Of a DNA stretch of 40,575 bases, positions 17,522-27,012 are shown in pieces (position 1 is the first letter of the stretch; each line of letters opens with the position of its first letter). This DNA is from Ignavibacteria bacterium (GTDB lineage Bacteria > Bacteroidota > Ignavibacteria > Ch128b). The position numbers were made by a program, and so were the translations under genes. Location of the stretch: positions 1 to 40,575 of the forward strand of contig VGVX01000017.1 in the NCBI GenBank assembly GCA_016873845.1, given 5' to 3'. The notes below the pieces were generated by a model, which worked only from the letters and a program-made list of their open reading frames with translations, made no database searches and was not told where the DNA came from.

Positions 17522-19822
17522 CTATTTCATCAAAATCATCTTTTTGGTAGAATGAAAATCACCTGCCGTAATTTGATAATAATATACACCGCTTGGTAAT
17601 CCATCAGCCTTGAAATCGATTACGGTTTTTCCGGGCTGTGCTTCCCCTTCGAAAAGTGTTTTGACATTTTGCCCGAGCGAATTGAATAATGATAAAGAAA
17701 CGAATTTCTCTGTCGGCATCGTAAAGGTAATTGTCGTTACTGGATTGAAGGGGTTCGGAAAATTTTGATAGAGTTGAATATTGGTTGGTGCAAGATTTTC
17801 ATCTTTAACACTTACATAAGTTGGCACTACAAAAGTTCCTGTTCCACCGAGGTCGTTATATCTCCTCTTGAATTCCTGCATGAATTGATTCGCAATAAAA
17901 ATATCTTTAATAATTAGTGTATTCTCATCGTTGTCATTTTCAGCTGCATTGCTCCAATTATGAGAACCCGTAATCACGAAAGGATTCGAACTTGGATATG
18001 ACGCATCAACGACTCCGTATTTGTGGTGAAGTGTGCCGCCAATATTATGGTCAAACGCTTCAATGTTTGATTTTAAGAATAAATATTGAGAGCCAGAGTC
18101 ATTAACATTATCGATAATACCTCTTGCAACTGCGCCATTATTTTTTCGTGCAACGATTTCACTTGCCAAATCGCTTCTTGTAAATGAAAGAAGTGCAAAG
18201 AAAAGACTTGAGTCGGCAGTTGACAAAGTATTCTTGATTTTGGAATTAGTTTGATCAGATGGGCTGAAGTAAAGTTGCACTTCTCTCCCACCAATTGTGA
18301 AGAAGTGAGGCGTATTATCAGATTTTGCTGGACCAAACTTTGCAGCCGATGAGTTGGGTGAATCCGTATTGCTTCCCCACATTTCTTCAAATTCTTTTGT
18401 ATAAGCTTGAGCGAGTGCATAATCGTTTATCTCCACAACATTATTCAGCCAGCCGCTTTCATCTCCGGAAACATTCCACGAACCAGTCCAAACCCAATCG
18501 TTAGTTACATCTGTATCTCTTCCGTCAAAAACGAAAAATTTATTGTGCATGATTCCATTTATATTGGGACGTTTGCTGATTAAAAATCCAGCGTTGATCA
18601 AGGACTGCATTGAATTTTGAGTTGTGCGCTTGTCGTAAACAATTCTAACTTTTACACCGCGGTTTTTTGCTGCGATTAGTGCATTCACGATTGTATTTTG
18701 ATTATAAAAACTATAAAGAGCCATATCAATTGAATACGATGCCGAATTAATTCTTTCCAACAGTTTATCGGTGAAGACAACGTTTCCTTTTGCGGTATTT
18801 CCTGGAATCGCTGCTGTTTGGTCGACAGTTGTATTAAAGTAAATATTTATTGCTCCGGTTGATGGATTAGTCGAAGCTGTGGTAACTGACTCTAATGGGC
18901 CCTCGCTTGTACCAGCAGTATTAGTTGAATAAACTTTAAAGTAATATTTTGTTAATTGATTTAATCCACTGACTGTAATCGAATGATTTTTTGTTAGTGA
19001 AGCATCCTTCAACATTCCCATTTCAAGCGAAGTAGTTAGACCGTACCGCACTTCAGTATCGCCATCGCGTAATGTCTCATAAAAGATTTTGAAGGAAGTT
19101 GGAGTTATGTTTGATGCAATAACTGGTAAAATAATCAAAGGTTTATTGTCAGTAACAATATCAGCAATAAATCTTGGGAGAAGCTGATAACTGCTCGCAT
19201 CGTAAGGTACAGAAGTTTTGTAAGCTCCAAGTGCAGCTATAACATCAAATGCACCGGTTGGGATCGGCTGCCCAACGAGTGTTGTCCCATTTGTAATTCT
19301 CAGCAGTGTGGTTCCCGTTCCATCAGCAATCGTATAATTAGTGTTTCCCACCCAATTTCCTGAAGCAGAGACTGTAATGTTATTCACGCGGACAAGCGTT
19401 CCTTCGTAAGCTTCATAAGCATTCCAGTTTTGTGCTTTGATTTCAGCAATTGTCAGAAACAGCGGTTCGATTGTTTTTTGCGAATCAAGTCTTGCAAAAG
19501 AAGTGGGGTAAAGTTGTGTCAATCCATTGAAATGGGCAAGAGTTCCTGTAACTCTTACCGAATCACCAATCTTCACAGACGCAGAAAAAAGTCCGGCGCC
19601 GCGTGCATAAACTGCAATACCTGCATCGTGATCTTGCATATACGACGGGCTGTTGAATTCGTTCGCAACAGATACATTTCCAGTTACGGTAAATACTTTT
19701 CCAGTGTCGACTGGAACTCCGCTTGAATTATTGTTGCGTAACGCCGAAATCGGTGTGAACTGTGCATAAGAAACATTAAATAGAATTAAAACAATAGTCA
19801 TTGAATAAATTATTCTGTGCAT
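17522..19822 (-). CDS. Secreted phospholipase D-superfamily protein with OB-fold, FnIII and T9SS domains
   Basis: A 766-aa protein with signal peptide (MHRIIYSMTIVLILFNVSYAQ). Residues ~22-225 form an OB-fold-like domain of the kind found with secreted nucleases ('VFTVTGNVSVANEFNSPSYM', 'VRVTGTLAHFNGLTQLYP'). Residues ~230-318 are FnIII-like. The PLD region spans ~330-690 with two catalytic HxKxxxxD motifs: H426-N-K-FFVF-D433 ('IMHNKFFVFD') and H599-H-K-YGVV-D606 ('LHHKYGVVD'), each followed by a G-S-x-N-W/S segment ('TGSWNVSGDE', 'TGSHNWSNAAEN'). Both motifs are intact, so phosphodiesterase activity on phospholipid or nucleic acid is plausible; with the OB fold, extracellular nuclease is my favoured guess. 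C-terminus is a type-A sorting domain ('IQLYQNFPNPFNPVTTITFT'). Confidence 0.88.
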   Translation of the reverse strand: MHRIIYSMTIVLILFNVSYAQFTPISALRNNNSSGVPVDTGKVFTVTGNVSVANEFNSPSYMQDHDAGIAVYARGAGLFSASVKIGDSVRVTGTLAHFNGLTQLYPTSFARLDSQKTIEPLFLTIAEIKAQNWNAYEAYEGTLVRVNNITVSASGNWVGNTNYTIADGTGTTLLRITNGTTLVGQPIPTGAFDVIAALGAYKTSVPYDASSYQLLPRFIADIVTDNKPLIILPVIASNITPTSFKIFYETLRDGDTEVRYGLTTSLEMGMLKDASLTKNHSITVSGLNQLTKYYFKVYSTNTAGTSEGPLESVTTASTNPSTGAINIYFNTTVDQTAAIPGNTAKGNVVFTDKLLERINSASYSIDMALYSFYNQNTIVNALIAAKNRGVKVRIVYDKRTTQNSMQSLINAGFLISKRPNINGIMHNKFFVFDGRDTDVTNDWVWTGSWNVSGDESGWLNNVVEINDYALAQAYTKEFEEMWGSNTDSPNSSAAKFGPAKSDNTPHFFTIGGREVQLYFSPSDQTNSKIKNTLSTADSSLFFALLSFTRSDLASEIVARKNNGAVARGIIDNVNDSGSQYLFLKSNIEAFDHNIGGTLHHKYGVVDASYPSSNPFVITGSHNWSNAAENDNDENTLIIKDIFIANQFMQEFKRRYNDLGGTGTFVVPTYVSVKDENLAPTNIQLYQNFPNPFNPVTTITFTMPTEKFVSLSLFNSLGQNVKTLFEGEAQPGKTVIDFKADGLPSGVYYYQITAGDFHSTKKMILMK

Positions 19823-19852
19823 TATATATCTCTACTTTCTCTTAGGTAGGAA

Positions 19853-20935
19853 TTAATTAGTATCAGTTGATAAGATAAATCTTAAAATTCGATTATTACC
19901 TGAGTCGCAGATGTAAAGTGTTCGATCATGGAACGCTACACCTTTAGGATTCTTAAAAACTGTCGGACCTCCGAATGAATGCTGCTCGGTGCCGAATTGA
20001 TTAAACTTAAATAAACTATCTTTTTTACTGTCGACAATGAAAATATTGTTCGAGTTATCTACAGTTACATCTGCGGGAGTGTCAAATTTATTTGGTCGAA
20101 GAAAATCTACTGGTTCAACACCTGGATCAAACTTGCTTACGTAACCGGCATAATCAGTTGTAATTATAAATCTCAACCACTGGACTTTAAAACTTGTATT
20201 GCCAATTTGTGCTGTTACTATTTCTTTATTCTTTCTGTTAAATGAAGTAACTGAACTTAGTTGATTGATTGACAATAATCCGCTCCCATTTGCTTCAAAG
20301 TTTGGCAGCCGGCCCATTAAACTGTCTCGATAAGTTCCGTCACCGTTTTTCCATTGTGTAAATTCTAAAATGGCATTGTCGGGATCGATAGGACTTGTAT
20401 TATCCGGTCCAACTCTCGTTACAAGATACGAATTGTCGAAGAAGACTGTAACGCCCGTATATCTTCTCAAATTCTTTTGAAAGTGGCTGGAGGTTGAAGG
20501 GAGTAAGCGTTTCAACGGTGCACTGCCAAGCTGGTTTCCAGACGCAAACATATCAATCTTATACAATGCGCCAAAAACTTTAGATTCACCTCCGATAGTT
20601 GTATCGAACTCAGCACAAACTAATAAGTTCAACCTATAATCTTGCGCCAAGGCAACCGGTCGTTTGATCTTTACAGTTCCTAAAATAAGTCCTGCAGTAT
20701 TCAGCATAACCACACGATCATTATCAGTATCTGCAACATAAATGAAAGGTTCTTTGCCGATTAAAATGTCAGTTGGATTGTTAAATCCTTCCCATACAGG
20801 TTTAAGCTGGATGTAAGATGTATCGCTTGGATTTTCAATTTTCTTTCCTGTTGAAAATTCTGTTAAGTCTAATTTATCACCGCAACTCAGAAATATTATA
20901 CTTAAAATAAATTGTAAAATTAGAATCTTCTTCAT
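19853..20935 (-). CDS. NHL-repeat beta-propeller lipoprotein
   Basis: About 360 aa. I place the start at the ATG 20935 (MKKILILQ..., AGGA about 8 nt upstream); a TTG at 20941 overlapping the previous stop (TTGA) would add two residues. The lipobox 'IIFLSC' puts the mature N-terminal cysteine near residue 18, so the protein is lipid-anchored. The remainder has NHL-like repeats: 'NPTDILIGKEPFIYVADTDN', 'DRVVMLNTAGLILG', 'TPADVTVDNSNNIFIVDSKK', 'NPKGVAFHDRTLYICDSGNN', a propeller used for protein or ligand binding. It follows the PorV-like gene directly and is probably co-translated with it. Function in the secretion cluster is unknown. Confidence 0.85.
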   Translation of the reverse strand: MKKILILQFILSIIFLSCGDKLDLTEFSTGKKIENPSDTSYIQLKPVWEGFNNPTDILIGKEPFIYVADTDNDRVVMLNTAGLILGTVKIKRPVALAQDYRLNLLVCAEFDTTIGGESKVFGALYKIDMFASGNQLGSAPLKRLLPSTSSHFQKNLRRYTGVTVFFDNSYLVTRVGPDNTSPIDPDNAILEFTQWKNGDGTYRDSLMGRLPNFEANGSGLLSINQLSSVTSFNRKNKEIVTAQIGNTSFKVQWLRFIITTDYAGYVSKFDPGVEPVDFLRPNKFDTPADVTVDNSNNIFIVDSKKDSLFKFNQFGTEQHSFGGPTVFKNPKGVAFHDRTLYICDSGNNRILRFILSTDTN

Positions 20936-20937
20936 CT

Positions 20938-21918
20938 TCAAATTCCTAACAATATTGAAAATCGATGCGTACTCCCTAATCTGTTAAAGTTCGCGTAGGC
21001 ATAATCGAAAGACGCTTTGGCGAAAGATATTGGGGCATTAACTCCAGCACCAAATGTGAAATTCTGTTCGTCAACATTTAGCTTATATCCACCCCTAACA
21101 AAAAATAAATTCTTGAAATTATATTCCAATCCAATTCCGACATTCTCAGAATTATCATTTGGATGATTAAGTTGAATTGATGTTGTTAAAGTATGATTAT
21201 CTGTCATAATCGGTTCAACAGCGAATCCAATTCTAAACATAGTCGGCGGAGAAAATGCTTGAAATTCAGAGACTTTAGACCCATCAATCTGGTAAACTTC
21301 TCCTTTGGGTGAAATTTGATTCCCGAAATTTGAAACCGCAACTGCAAATCGTGAAGTCCCGAGACCTGTCCAATAATAAGTCCCAAGATCAACCATGAAG
21401 CCGTTCATGTAAAGTTTATCCAAAGTTTCATGTATATACTTTACTGTTGCACCGAAGCTAAATTGCTCGGTAAATTTGTGAGCATAACTTAATCCCACTG
21501 CAACATCACCGTAGGAAAAATATTCTCCTGTTCCGAATGGCAGAGTTTCTGTTGTCACTTTCATATCGTCCATGTGAAGGGTTGTGAACGAGACACCAAC
21601 AGCACTCACATCTGAAATTTTATAAACTGCACCGGCAAATTGATGCTTAATGTCAACTACCCAATTTGTATGAGAGAAAAACACTTGATGCTCGTTGAAC
21701 TGTACTAATCCAGCCGGATTCCAATACAGAGCTGATGCATCATTTGCAATTGCGACGAATGATTCACCGAGCGCTGAAGCTCTACCGCCGACTCCAATCT
21801 TTAGGAATTGTGCAGTCGAAATACCTGCACGCTGTCCGCCAAGCACGGGAAGCAATTGCGCATAAAGCGTGCTTATGTAAAATAACAATGATATCATAAC
21901 AAAAGCTAAAACTCTCAT
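20938..21918 (-). CDS. PorV/PorQ-family outer-membrane protein
   Basis: A 326-aa protein with signal peptide (MRVLAFVMISLLFYISTLYA). The N-terminal signature of the PorV/PorQ (UPF0164) family is clear: 'AQFLKIGVGGRASALGESFV' then 'AIANDASALYWNPAGLVQFN'. The rest alternates amphipathic beta strands as in an 8- to 14-stranded barrel, ending 'FNRLGSTHRFSILLGI'. PorV is the T9SS shuttle that hands cargo to the attachment complex; paralogues with cargo-specific roles are common in this superphylum. Its place among T9SS cargo genes and a TonB receptor suggests a paralogue dedicated to this cluster (inference). Confidence 0.88.
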   Translation of the reverse strand: MRVLAFVMISLLFYISTLYAQLLPVLGGQRAGISTAQFLKIGVGGRASALGESFVAIANDASALYWNPAGLVQFNEHQVFFSHTNWVVDIKHQFAGAVYKISDVSAVGVSFTTLHMDDMKVTTETLPFGTGEYFSYGDVAVGLSYAHKFTEQFSFGATVKYIHETLDKLYMNGFMVDLGTYYWTGLGTSRFAVAVSNFGNQISPKGEVYQIDGSKVSEFQAFSPPTMFRIGFAVEPIMTDNHTLTTSIQLNHPNDNSENVGIGLEYNFKNLFFVRGGYKLNVDEQNFTFGAGVNAPISFAKASFDYAYANFNRLGSTHRFSILLGI

Positions 21919-22021
21919 TTATCACCTAAAAATGATATTAAATTCCGCACGAGAAATATTAATTAGATTAACATTCATTCTAATCCGTACCGTCATCGTG
22001 ATATGATCTTTTTATAATATC

Positions 22022-22554
22022 GAATATCGAACAAGGAATATCGAATGTCGAAATGAAGTAGTAAAAAATAACACGCCGTAATCGGGTCGAATTTCTATTT
22101 TTTCTCATTATTCTTCCTTGCTGTTTCTACGCTTTTTACAAAAATGGAGATAAGTTCATTACATTCAATTAATCCTTTATCAACTATTTCTAACTTTTTT
22201 GTCAAAGGTACTTTTTTAATAATTTTCAAAGCAACTAATGTTTCTCTTAATTCTTTCAAAAGAATTTTGAGTTTATGGATAAAATCATTTCTCGATTCAG
22301 CACTTTGTGCCTCTCCGTAATGTAAAGCTGGCGACGTTCCCGACCTTACCAACTGCCCAGTGATATGATTACCTTCTCGTGTATTATCAAGGCTTCTACT
22401 TATTTCTATTATCAGTACTGCGAAATTGATTAACCTTTCTTCGAGATCAAATTTCTTATTTTTATTTTCGGTCATACTTTATTCTACCAAACTAGTTAAT
22501 GCGATTATAAACTGAGTATAAACTTCAATGTTCGATGTTCCTTGTTCGTTATTC
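22022..22554. mobile_element. Candidate inverted-repeat cassette carrying a four-helix-bundle gene
   Basis: The arms 22022-22045 and 22531-22554 are inverted copies: 22 of 24 positions match, sharing the core CGAACAAGGAA then ATCGAA. They enclose only the four-helix-bundle gene. Beyond the right arm are short repeated words (TTCATTATTCATT..., to about 22590). The cassette sits inside a run of same-strand secretion genes, between the TonB receptor and the PorV-like gene. No transposase is present, so movement would need help in trans. Homologous S23 genes occur in intervening sequences within 23S rRNA genes, which also have complementary ends. Confidence 0.5.
22095..22475 (-). CDS. Four-helix-bundle protein (S23 / 23S rRNA intervening-sequence protein family)
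   Basis: A 126-aa all-helical protein. Family landmarks are 'LINFAVLIIEISRSL' (helix 1), 'ITGQLVRSGTSPALHYGEAQ' (helix 2, the conserved Q-L-x-R-S/A-x-x-S block), 'SRNDFIHKLKILLKELRETL' (helix 3) and 'ELISIFVKSVETARK' (helix 4). The family is related in fold to the Avd accessory protein of diversity-generating retroelements and forms pentameric barrels; cellular function is unknown. The strongly basic tail (KNNEKK) suggests nucleic-acid contact. It lies between 24-nt inverted repeats and is unrelated to the outer-membrane genes around it. Confidence 0.85.
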   Translation of the reverse strand: MTENKNKKFDLEERLINFAVLIIEISRSLDNTREGNHITGQLVRSGTSPALHYGEAQSAESRNDFIHKLKILLKELRETLVALKIIKKVPLTKKLEIVDKGLIECNELISIFVKSVETARKNNEKK

Positions 22555-22601
22555 ATTATTCATTCTCCATTTTTCATTATTCATTATCCAACACATTTCC
22601 A

Positions 22602-25415
22602 TTAAAACCTTACACTCAATCCAAACTTAATATTTCTCTTCGTCAAAAATCTTGCAGGATTAAACGGATACGGATCGAGCGGAGCCTGATAATCTGGATA
22701 ATATGGATCATTCCACCCCGGTGGAGTTGGATCGCCTAATTCATAGGCTTTGCCTGTAACTGGATTAATAATCGCAGAATTTTTCATATTCAATAAATTA
22801 TTTACTTCAATTGTAAAAGCGAGACGAACGCCTCCGATAGAAAAATATTTTTCGAAGTTCATGTCCATCCAGAACCAGTCTTGACCGATACCGCCGTATC
22901 TGTTCTTTCGATCTACAAGGTACTCAGGCCGTCCATCTAAATCGTACTTCCCACTGAATACGTAAGGAGTAAATCGTTTACCAGATTGATAAAATGCACG
23001 GATGTACAAATTATAATTGTCAAAAATTCCATTGCCAAAACCGAATAATGCTTTGCCTGGTTCCACAAATAAATTCAAATTCAAAGATGCTTGAAAAGGT
23101 CTATCCCATACAGTGAACTCTTCTTTAATCGTTTCATCCAAATCACCGCGTAGGACGAGTACTCCTTCATCTGCACTCGAACTTTTTCCAGTCGCAATAG
23201 AGTATGCACCTGTGACAGAACCCGTGAACCATCTTCCAATTCGTTTTTTATATTCTACTTCAATGCCTCGGCTTCTTGCATAATCTTGATTAATGTAAGT
23301 AATAAAGCTCGCAGTTCCCAATCTTGCACTTTGAATGTATGCTGTGCGAGTTGCAACATAATCGAAAATATCTTTGTAATAAGCTGTTAATGTGAAAACA
23401 TCATCTGATGAAAATTGATTTCGAATTCCGAGTTCGTAAGCTACAGTTGTTTCTGGATTTAGGTCAGGATTTCCAAATCTTTGAAATGAAGATTTTGCAC
23501 TTTGAGGACTGAGTTTTGCATATATGAATTGCGGTTTGGGCCACTTGCTGAAATGACCATAGCTAAAGAACAATGTTTGATTATCGGAAATTGGGTGAGA
23601 TATGCCAAGCCGCGGACTGATACGAGCTTTGAATCTTCTACCAAAGAAAGAATAAGTATTTTCCCTGTAACGTTCTCTGATTTCCTCAGGAATTGTAATT
23701 ACTTCAGGATCGTTAACGGCATCGTCCACATATTTTCCGGGGAACCAGTAATCAAGCCGTAAACCGAAATTTAAAATCATTCCACTGAAATTTATATTAT
23801 CCTGGACATAAAGCGCTCCATTTGCTGGAAAAACTTTGTAAACATCATTATTCAAACCCATTTCACCGATCCATGGTTTATAAATATCCACTAATTGCAT
23901 TTCGCGGAAACTGAAATCGAATCCGGCTTTAAATTTATTTTTTTCATCGAAGTGACTTGTTACATCGCCGCGGATACTGTATTCTTCCACATGATGATCG
24001 TGCCACGTGAAAGGATTACCATGATCCCAGAATCCATCGCCTGGAATTACACCAATTGTATCTCGACTGGGATTGTAATATTCAATGGGGAATGTTGTAA
24101 TGTCTTTCGGTTCTTTGTACTCTTTCCAATCTAAGCCATTCGCATCCGCTCTAAGTTTTGTGAAATAACGCGAAAGTTTTATCTCGTAAAATGTTTTTGC
24201 GTTAAGTGTGTGAGTATAAGAAATTATATGATATTGATTGTTATGCGTATAAACATTCGCATTATCTAAATTGTACTGAAACGGATATTGATAACCTGGA
24301 CTCGGTTCGACGTATTCCAGATTCGTTTGAAGCGATTGCGAATTCTGATTGATATTGACCGATTGATTGAATGAATAGGATAATTTTATCAATGGACTGA
24401 TTTTATATGTTGCTTTACCGAGCCAGAACCAACTGTTCTCTTGCCGAGGTGCAAATCGGGTTCCGAAAAATGTAGATGAGTTAAGTTGTTTCGCAGTATT
24501 TCTGATATATCCTTGAGTTATTCCATCTGAAATTCCCATGTAAAAATTTCCAAACAAACTTACAGAACCGGGAATGTTCAATCCAATCGCTGGCAGGAAA
24601 AAACTTGTAATTGGTTCAGGACCGCTCAAGCTTGCTTCAACAATATCAATGTTAAAAGTTGAAAATGAATTTTTATTAAAACCAAGATTATCTCTTTTCC
24701 AGCTGAATGACCCTTTATATTCATTCCCACCTTCTCTTGTTCTAACGTTTACAACTCCGGAAGTTGCCTGTCCGTATTCAGCATTGTATCCGCCAGTAAT
24801 AACTTCAACTTCTTCGATTGATGACGCACTCAATTGAAGTCCAAATCCAGTTCCGGATAATGGATCTTGAATCGAAACACCATCCAATAAAAATGCATTT
24901 TCATAAGCGCGTCCACCGCGAATATGAATTGCATTATCAGAATAAACAACACCAGCCTGCTGTGTGACTACATCTTTCACGTTCTCAATAAGAGCGACTT
25001 CAATATCTTCTCTCGAAATTAATTTTTTGCTCTGAGTTTCTTCCACATCGAGCATTGGCTTTTCACCTACAACTACAATATCGCGGTCAAGCGTTAAAAC
25101 AGTTTCTTCTAACTTTACGTTTAAAACTTTCTTCTCACCTTCCGCAATTTTCACTCCTGTGAATTGTACGAGCTTATATCCAATCAATGAAACTTCTATA
25201 GTATAGGAACCGGGATTTACATTTCTGATTGTATAATTTCCATTAATATCAGAAGCGGCACCGTAATAAGTTCCTTTAATAATTACATTTACGGCAGGAA
25301 GTGTCTCGCTGGTTTTCGCATCAGTTATTTTGCCCGATAAAGTTGCTTTCTCTTGTGCGAATAAAGATGATGAGACGAACAGCAATACTAAAACGAGAGT
25401 AAATATTTTTTTCAT
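22602..25415 (-). CDS. TonB-dependent receptor (SusC/CirA-like) with carboxypeptidase-regulatory-like domain
   Basis: A 937-aa outer-membrane receptor with signal peptide (MKKIFTLVLVLLFVSSSLFAQ). Residues ~23-105 are a CarboxypepD_reg-like domain ('ATLSGKITDAKTSETLPAVN', 'ASDINGNYTIRNVNPGSYTI'). The plug is at ~125-235 ('VEETQSKKLISREDIEVALI', 'AIHIRGGRAYENAFLLDGVS', 'EVEVITGGYNAEYGQATSGV'). A 22-strand-type barrel follows and ends with an aromatic C-terminus ('NIKFGLSVRF'). The start overlaps the upstream lipoprotein stop by 4 nt (ATGA), so the two are coupled. Such receptors import large or scarce substrates; with an adjacent lipoprotein this resembles the logic of SusC/SusD pairs, although the lipoprotein is not SusD-like. 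Confidence 0.92.
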   Translation of the reverse strand: MKKIFTLVLVLLFVSSSLFAQEKATLSGKITDAKTSETLPAVNVIIKGTYYGAASDINGNYTIRNVNPGSYTIEVSLIGYKLVQFTGVKIAEGEKKVLNVKLEETVLTLDRDIVVVGEKPMLDVEETQSKKLISREDIEVALIENVKDVVTQQAGVVYSDNAIHIRGGRAYENAFLLDGVSIQDPLSGTGFGLQLSASSIEEVEVITGGYNAEYGQATSGVVNVRTREGGNEYKGSFSWKRDNLGFNKNSFSTFNIDIVEASLSGPEPITSFFLPAIGLNIPGSVSLFGNFYMGISDGITQGYIRNTAKQLNSSTFFGTRFAPRQENSWFWLGKATYKISPLIKLSYSFNQSVNINQNSQSLQTNLEYVEPSPGYQYPFQYNLDNANVYTHNNQYHIISYTHTLNAKTFYEIKLSRYFTKLRADANGLDWKEYKEPKDITTFPIEYYNPSRDTIGVIPGDGFWDHGNPFTWHDHHVEEYSIRGDVTSHFDEKNKFKAGFDFSFREMQLVDIYKPWIGEMGLNNDVYKVFPANGALYVQDNINFSGMILNFGLRLDYWFPGKYVDDAVNDPEVITIPEEIRERYRENTYSFFGRRFKARISPRLGISHPISDNQTLFFSYGHFSKWPKPQFIYAKLSPQSAKSSFQRFGNPDLNPETTVAYELGIRNQFSSDDVFTLTAYYKDIFDYVATRTAYIQSARLGTASFITYINQDYARSRGIEVEYKKRIGRWFTGSVTGAYSIATGKSSSADEGVLVLRGDLDETIKEEFTVWDRPFQASLNLNLFVEPGKALFGFGNGIFDNYNLYIRAFYQSGKRFTPYVFSGKYDLDGRPEYLVDRKNRYGGIGQDWFWMDMNFEKYFSIGGVRLAFTIEVNNLLNMKNSAIINPVTGKAYELGDPTPPGWNDPYYPDYQAPLDPYPFNPARFLTKRNIKFGLSVRF

Positions 25416-26989
25416 GGTGTGACTCCAAACTCGTCAATCAAAACTTTTCTTAGAAATTCTTTCGTGTTTGATGGAGCTCCATTGCATCGATGGAGCGGTA
25501 AACCAAGAAAGATTCTTCTTGTATCAATATCTTTGAATCCGATTATTGGATTTCCGGTCAATCCTAATGTATAAAGATTTTTTGCACCTGCAGCACTTGG
25601 AAAGAATGTTCTAATCCGCGCTACCGGAATTGTAGAGTTATCAATCGATAGCGGAGAATATCCGAGTGCAGTTCCATCTGCAGTAAGATTGATCTTTGTG
25701 TTCATTGGAATAATATTAATAGGCGTTGGACTTACGCTGTCAATCGGTAGGAAATCGCTCAGTCCGCGTGTATCGAACGTTTGTGGGAATACCATTGATA
25801 AGAGAATTTTTCCGCCTGATTCGGTGTAATTACGAACTGTCAATTGTGCAATTTCCAGTGAAGGATCATTATCAGTGTACCAAATTACAACCTTGAACAA
25901 CTTAAGCATTTCCGTGAAAGTTGGATTTGTAAATTTTGGCAGCAAGACTCCTGGGGTTGTTGAGGTTTTTCCATACTTGATATCGAGTAAATCATATTTA
26001 TTTTTGAGAATTCCAGAGTTGATACTGTCCATCGTAGCATTATAAAAACTCGCAGCTTGATCATTCACTCCGTAATCATCAATGATAAGAATATTCCCTT
26101 TTTGTTTCTTTACAAACCAAGCTTTACCGGTATCTGGCATTTGGATCATTTTACTGAAAGTACCGGCAATGTCTATTGCTTTAACATAAAAAATATTTTT
26201 TTCATCAAGCTTCAGATTCGGCAGCTTTATGGAGTACGGAGTACCAATCGTTGTACCAATGAACACATCGGCAGAAACTGTTGAACTTGAGAATGGAGCT
26301 TTCGCACGAATTGTAACGAATCTTGCCGAGCCTGGCAATTCAATAAAGCTCGCTGTGTCATTCAATGCGATAAAAACTTTTTGAACCGTTTCATCACCAT
26401 CAACATCAGAAATATTCCATGCGAATGAAGCAACAGTAAATGTTGTCTCCGGAACTTGACTGTTCTGTTGAAATGAAACAATCGGCGGAGAGTTTTTTAT
26501 CGGAAACGTAAGATGTGCAGGAGTTGGATCAATTGCACCGAAGTCGATAAACGGCTCTCCCTCATCCCATTTTCCATTATTATTTGAATCTGTAAATGGC
26601 TCGCTTCCATAGTTAATTCCGTTCACTACAACGGTTTGATCGTACTTTTTATTTCCCGCATTATCTACAGCAGCAGCCGAAAAGATATAGGAGGTATCAA
26701 GTCCTCTGATGACGAGCGAAAATGTTGAATCGTTTCGCGGTGTGAATCCATAATTTTTTTGATCCCATGAGATCAAATATCCAATTACGAAACCATCAGG
26801 ATCGTCGCCCCACCAATGGACTTTCAACTTGCTGCTCTGCTGGCTTATAGTCTTTCCCGAATCCGGGTGAAGAAAGATATGAGTTTCAGGCGGTACATTT
26901 TGAACCTTTGAACCTGTTATCGATTCGGAACAGGAAATGATCAGAATCGCTGATATCAATACTGGAATGAGTATGTAATATTTTTTCAT
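25412..26989 (-). CDS. Secreted lipoprotein with Ig/FnIII-like domains
   Basis: 525 aa from the ATG at 26989 (MKKYYILIPVLISAILIISC). An upstream in-frame ATG (27022) is unlikely because it lies inside the 27013-27058 inverted repeat and places 11 charged/hydrophobic residues before the signal sequence. The lipobox 'LIISC' gives a lipidated Cys. Two Ig/FnIII-like domains follow ('KLKVHWWGDDPDGFVIGYLI', 'TFTVASFAWNISDVDGDETV'), with an EF-hand-like calcium loop between ('DSNNNGKWDEGEPFIDFG'). The C-terminal part starts 'GNILIIDDYGVNDQAASFYN' and resembles a Rossmann/class-I glutamine-amidotransferase-like fold. Coupled to the TonB receptor by a 4-nt overlap. No family name assigned with certainty. 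Confidence 0.75.
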   Translation of the reverse strand: MKKYYILIPVLISAILIISCSESITGSKVQNVPPETHIFLHPDSGKTISQQSSKLKVHWWGDDPDGFVIGYLISWDQKNYGFTPRNDSTFSLVIRGLDTSYIFSAAAVDNAGNKKYDQTVVVNGINYGSEPFTDSNNNGKWDEGEPFIDFGAIDPTPAHLTFPIKNSPPIVSFQQNSQVPETTFTVASFAWNISDVDGDETVQKVFIALNDTASFIELPGSARFVTIRAKAPFSSSTVSADVFIGTTIGTPYSIKLPNLKLDEKNIFYVKAIDIAGTFSKMIQMPDTGKAWFVKKQKGNILIIDDYGVNDQAASFYNATMDSINSGILKNKYDLLDIKYGKTSTTPGVLLPKFTNPTFTEMLKLFKVVIWYTDNDPSLEIAQLTVRNYTESGGKILLSMVFPQTFDTRGLSDFLPIDSVSPTPINIIPMNTKINLTADGTALGYSPLSIDNSTIPVARIRTFFPSAAGAKNLYTLGLTGNPIIGFKDIDTRRIFLGLPLHRCNGAPSNTKEFLRKVLIDEFGVTP

Positions 26990-27012
26990 GTATCTAACAA
27001 GATATTTTAATT

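Noticed and set aside
22095-22475. Avd accessory gene of a diversity-generating retroelement
   Set aside because: The fold family is related, but there is no reverse transcriptase, template/variable repeat or variable-protein gene anywhere in the window.
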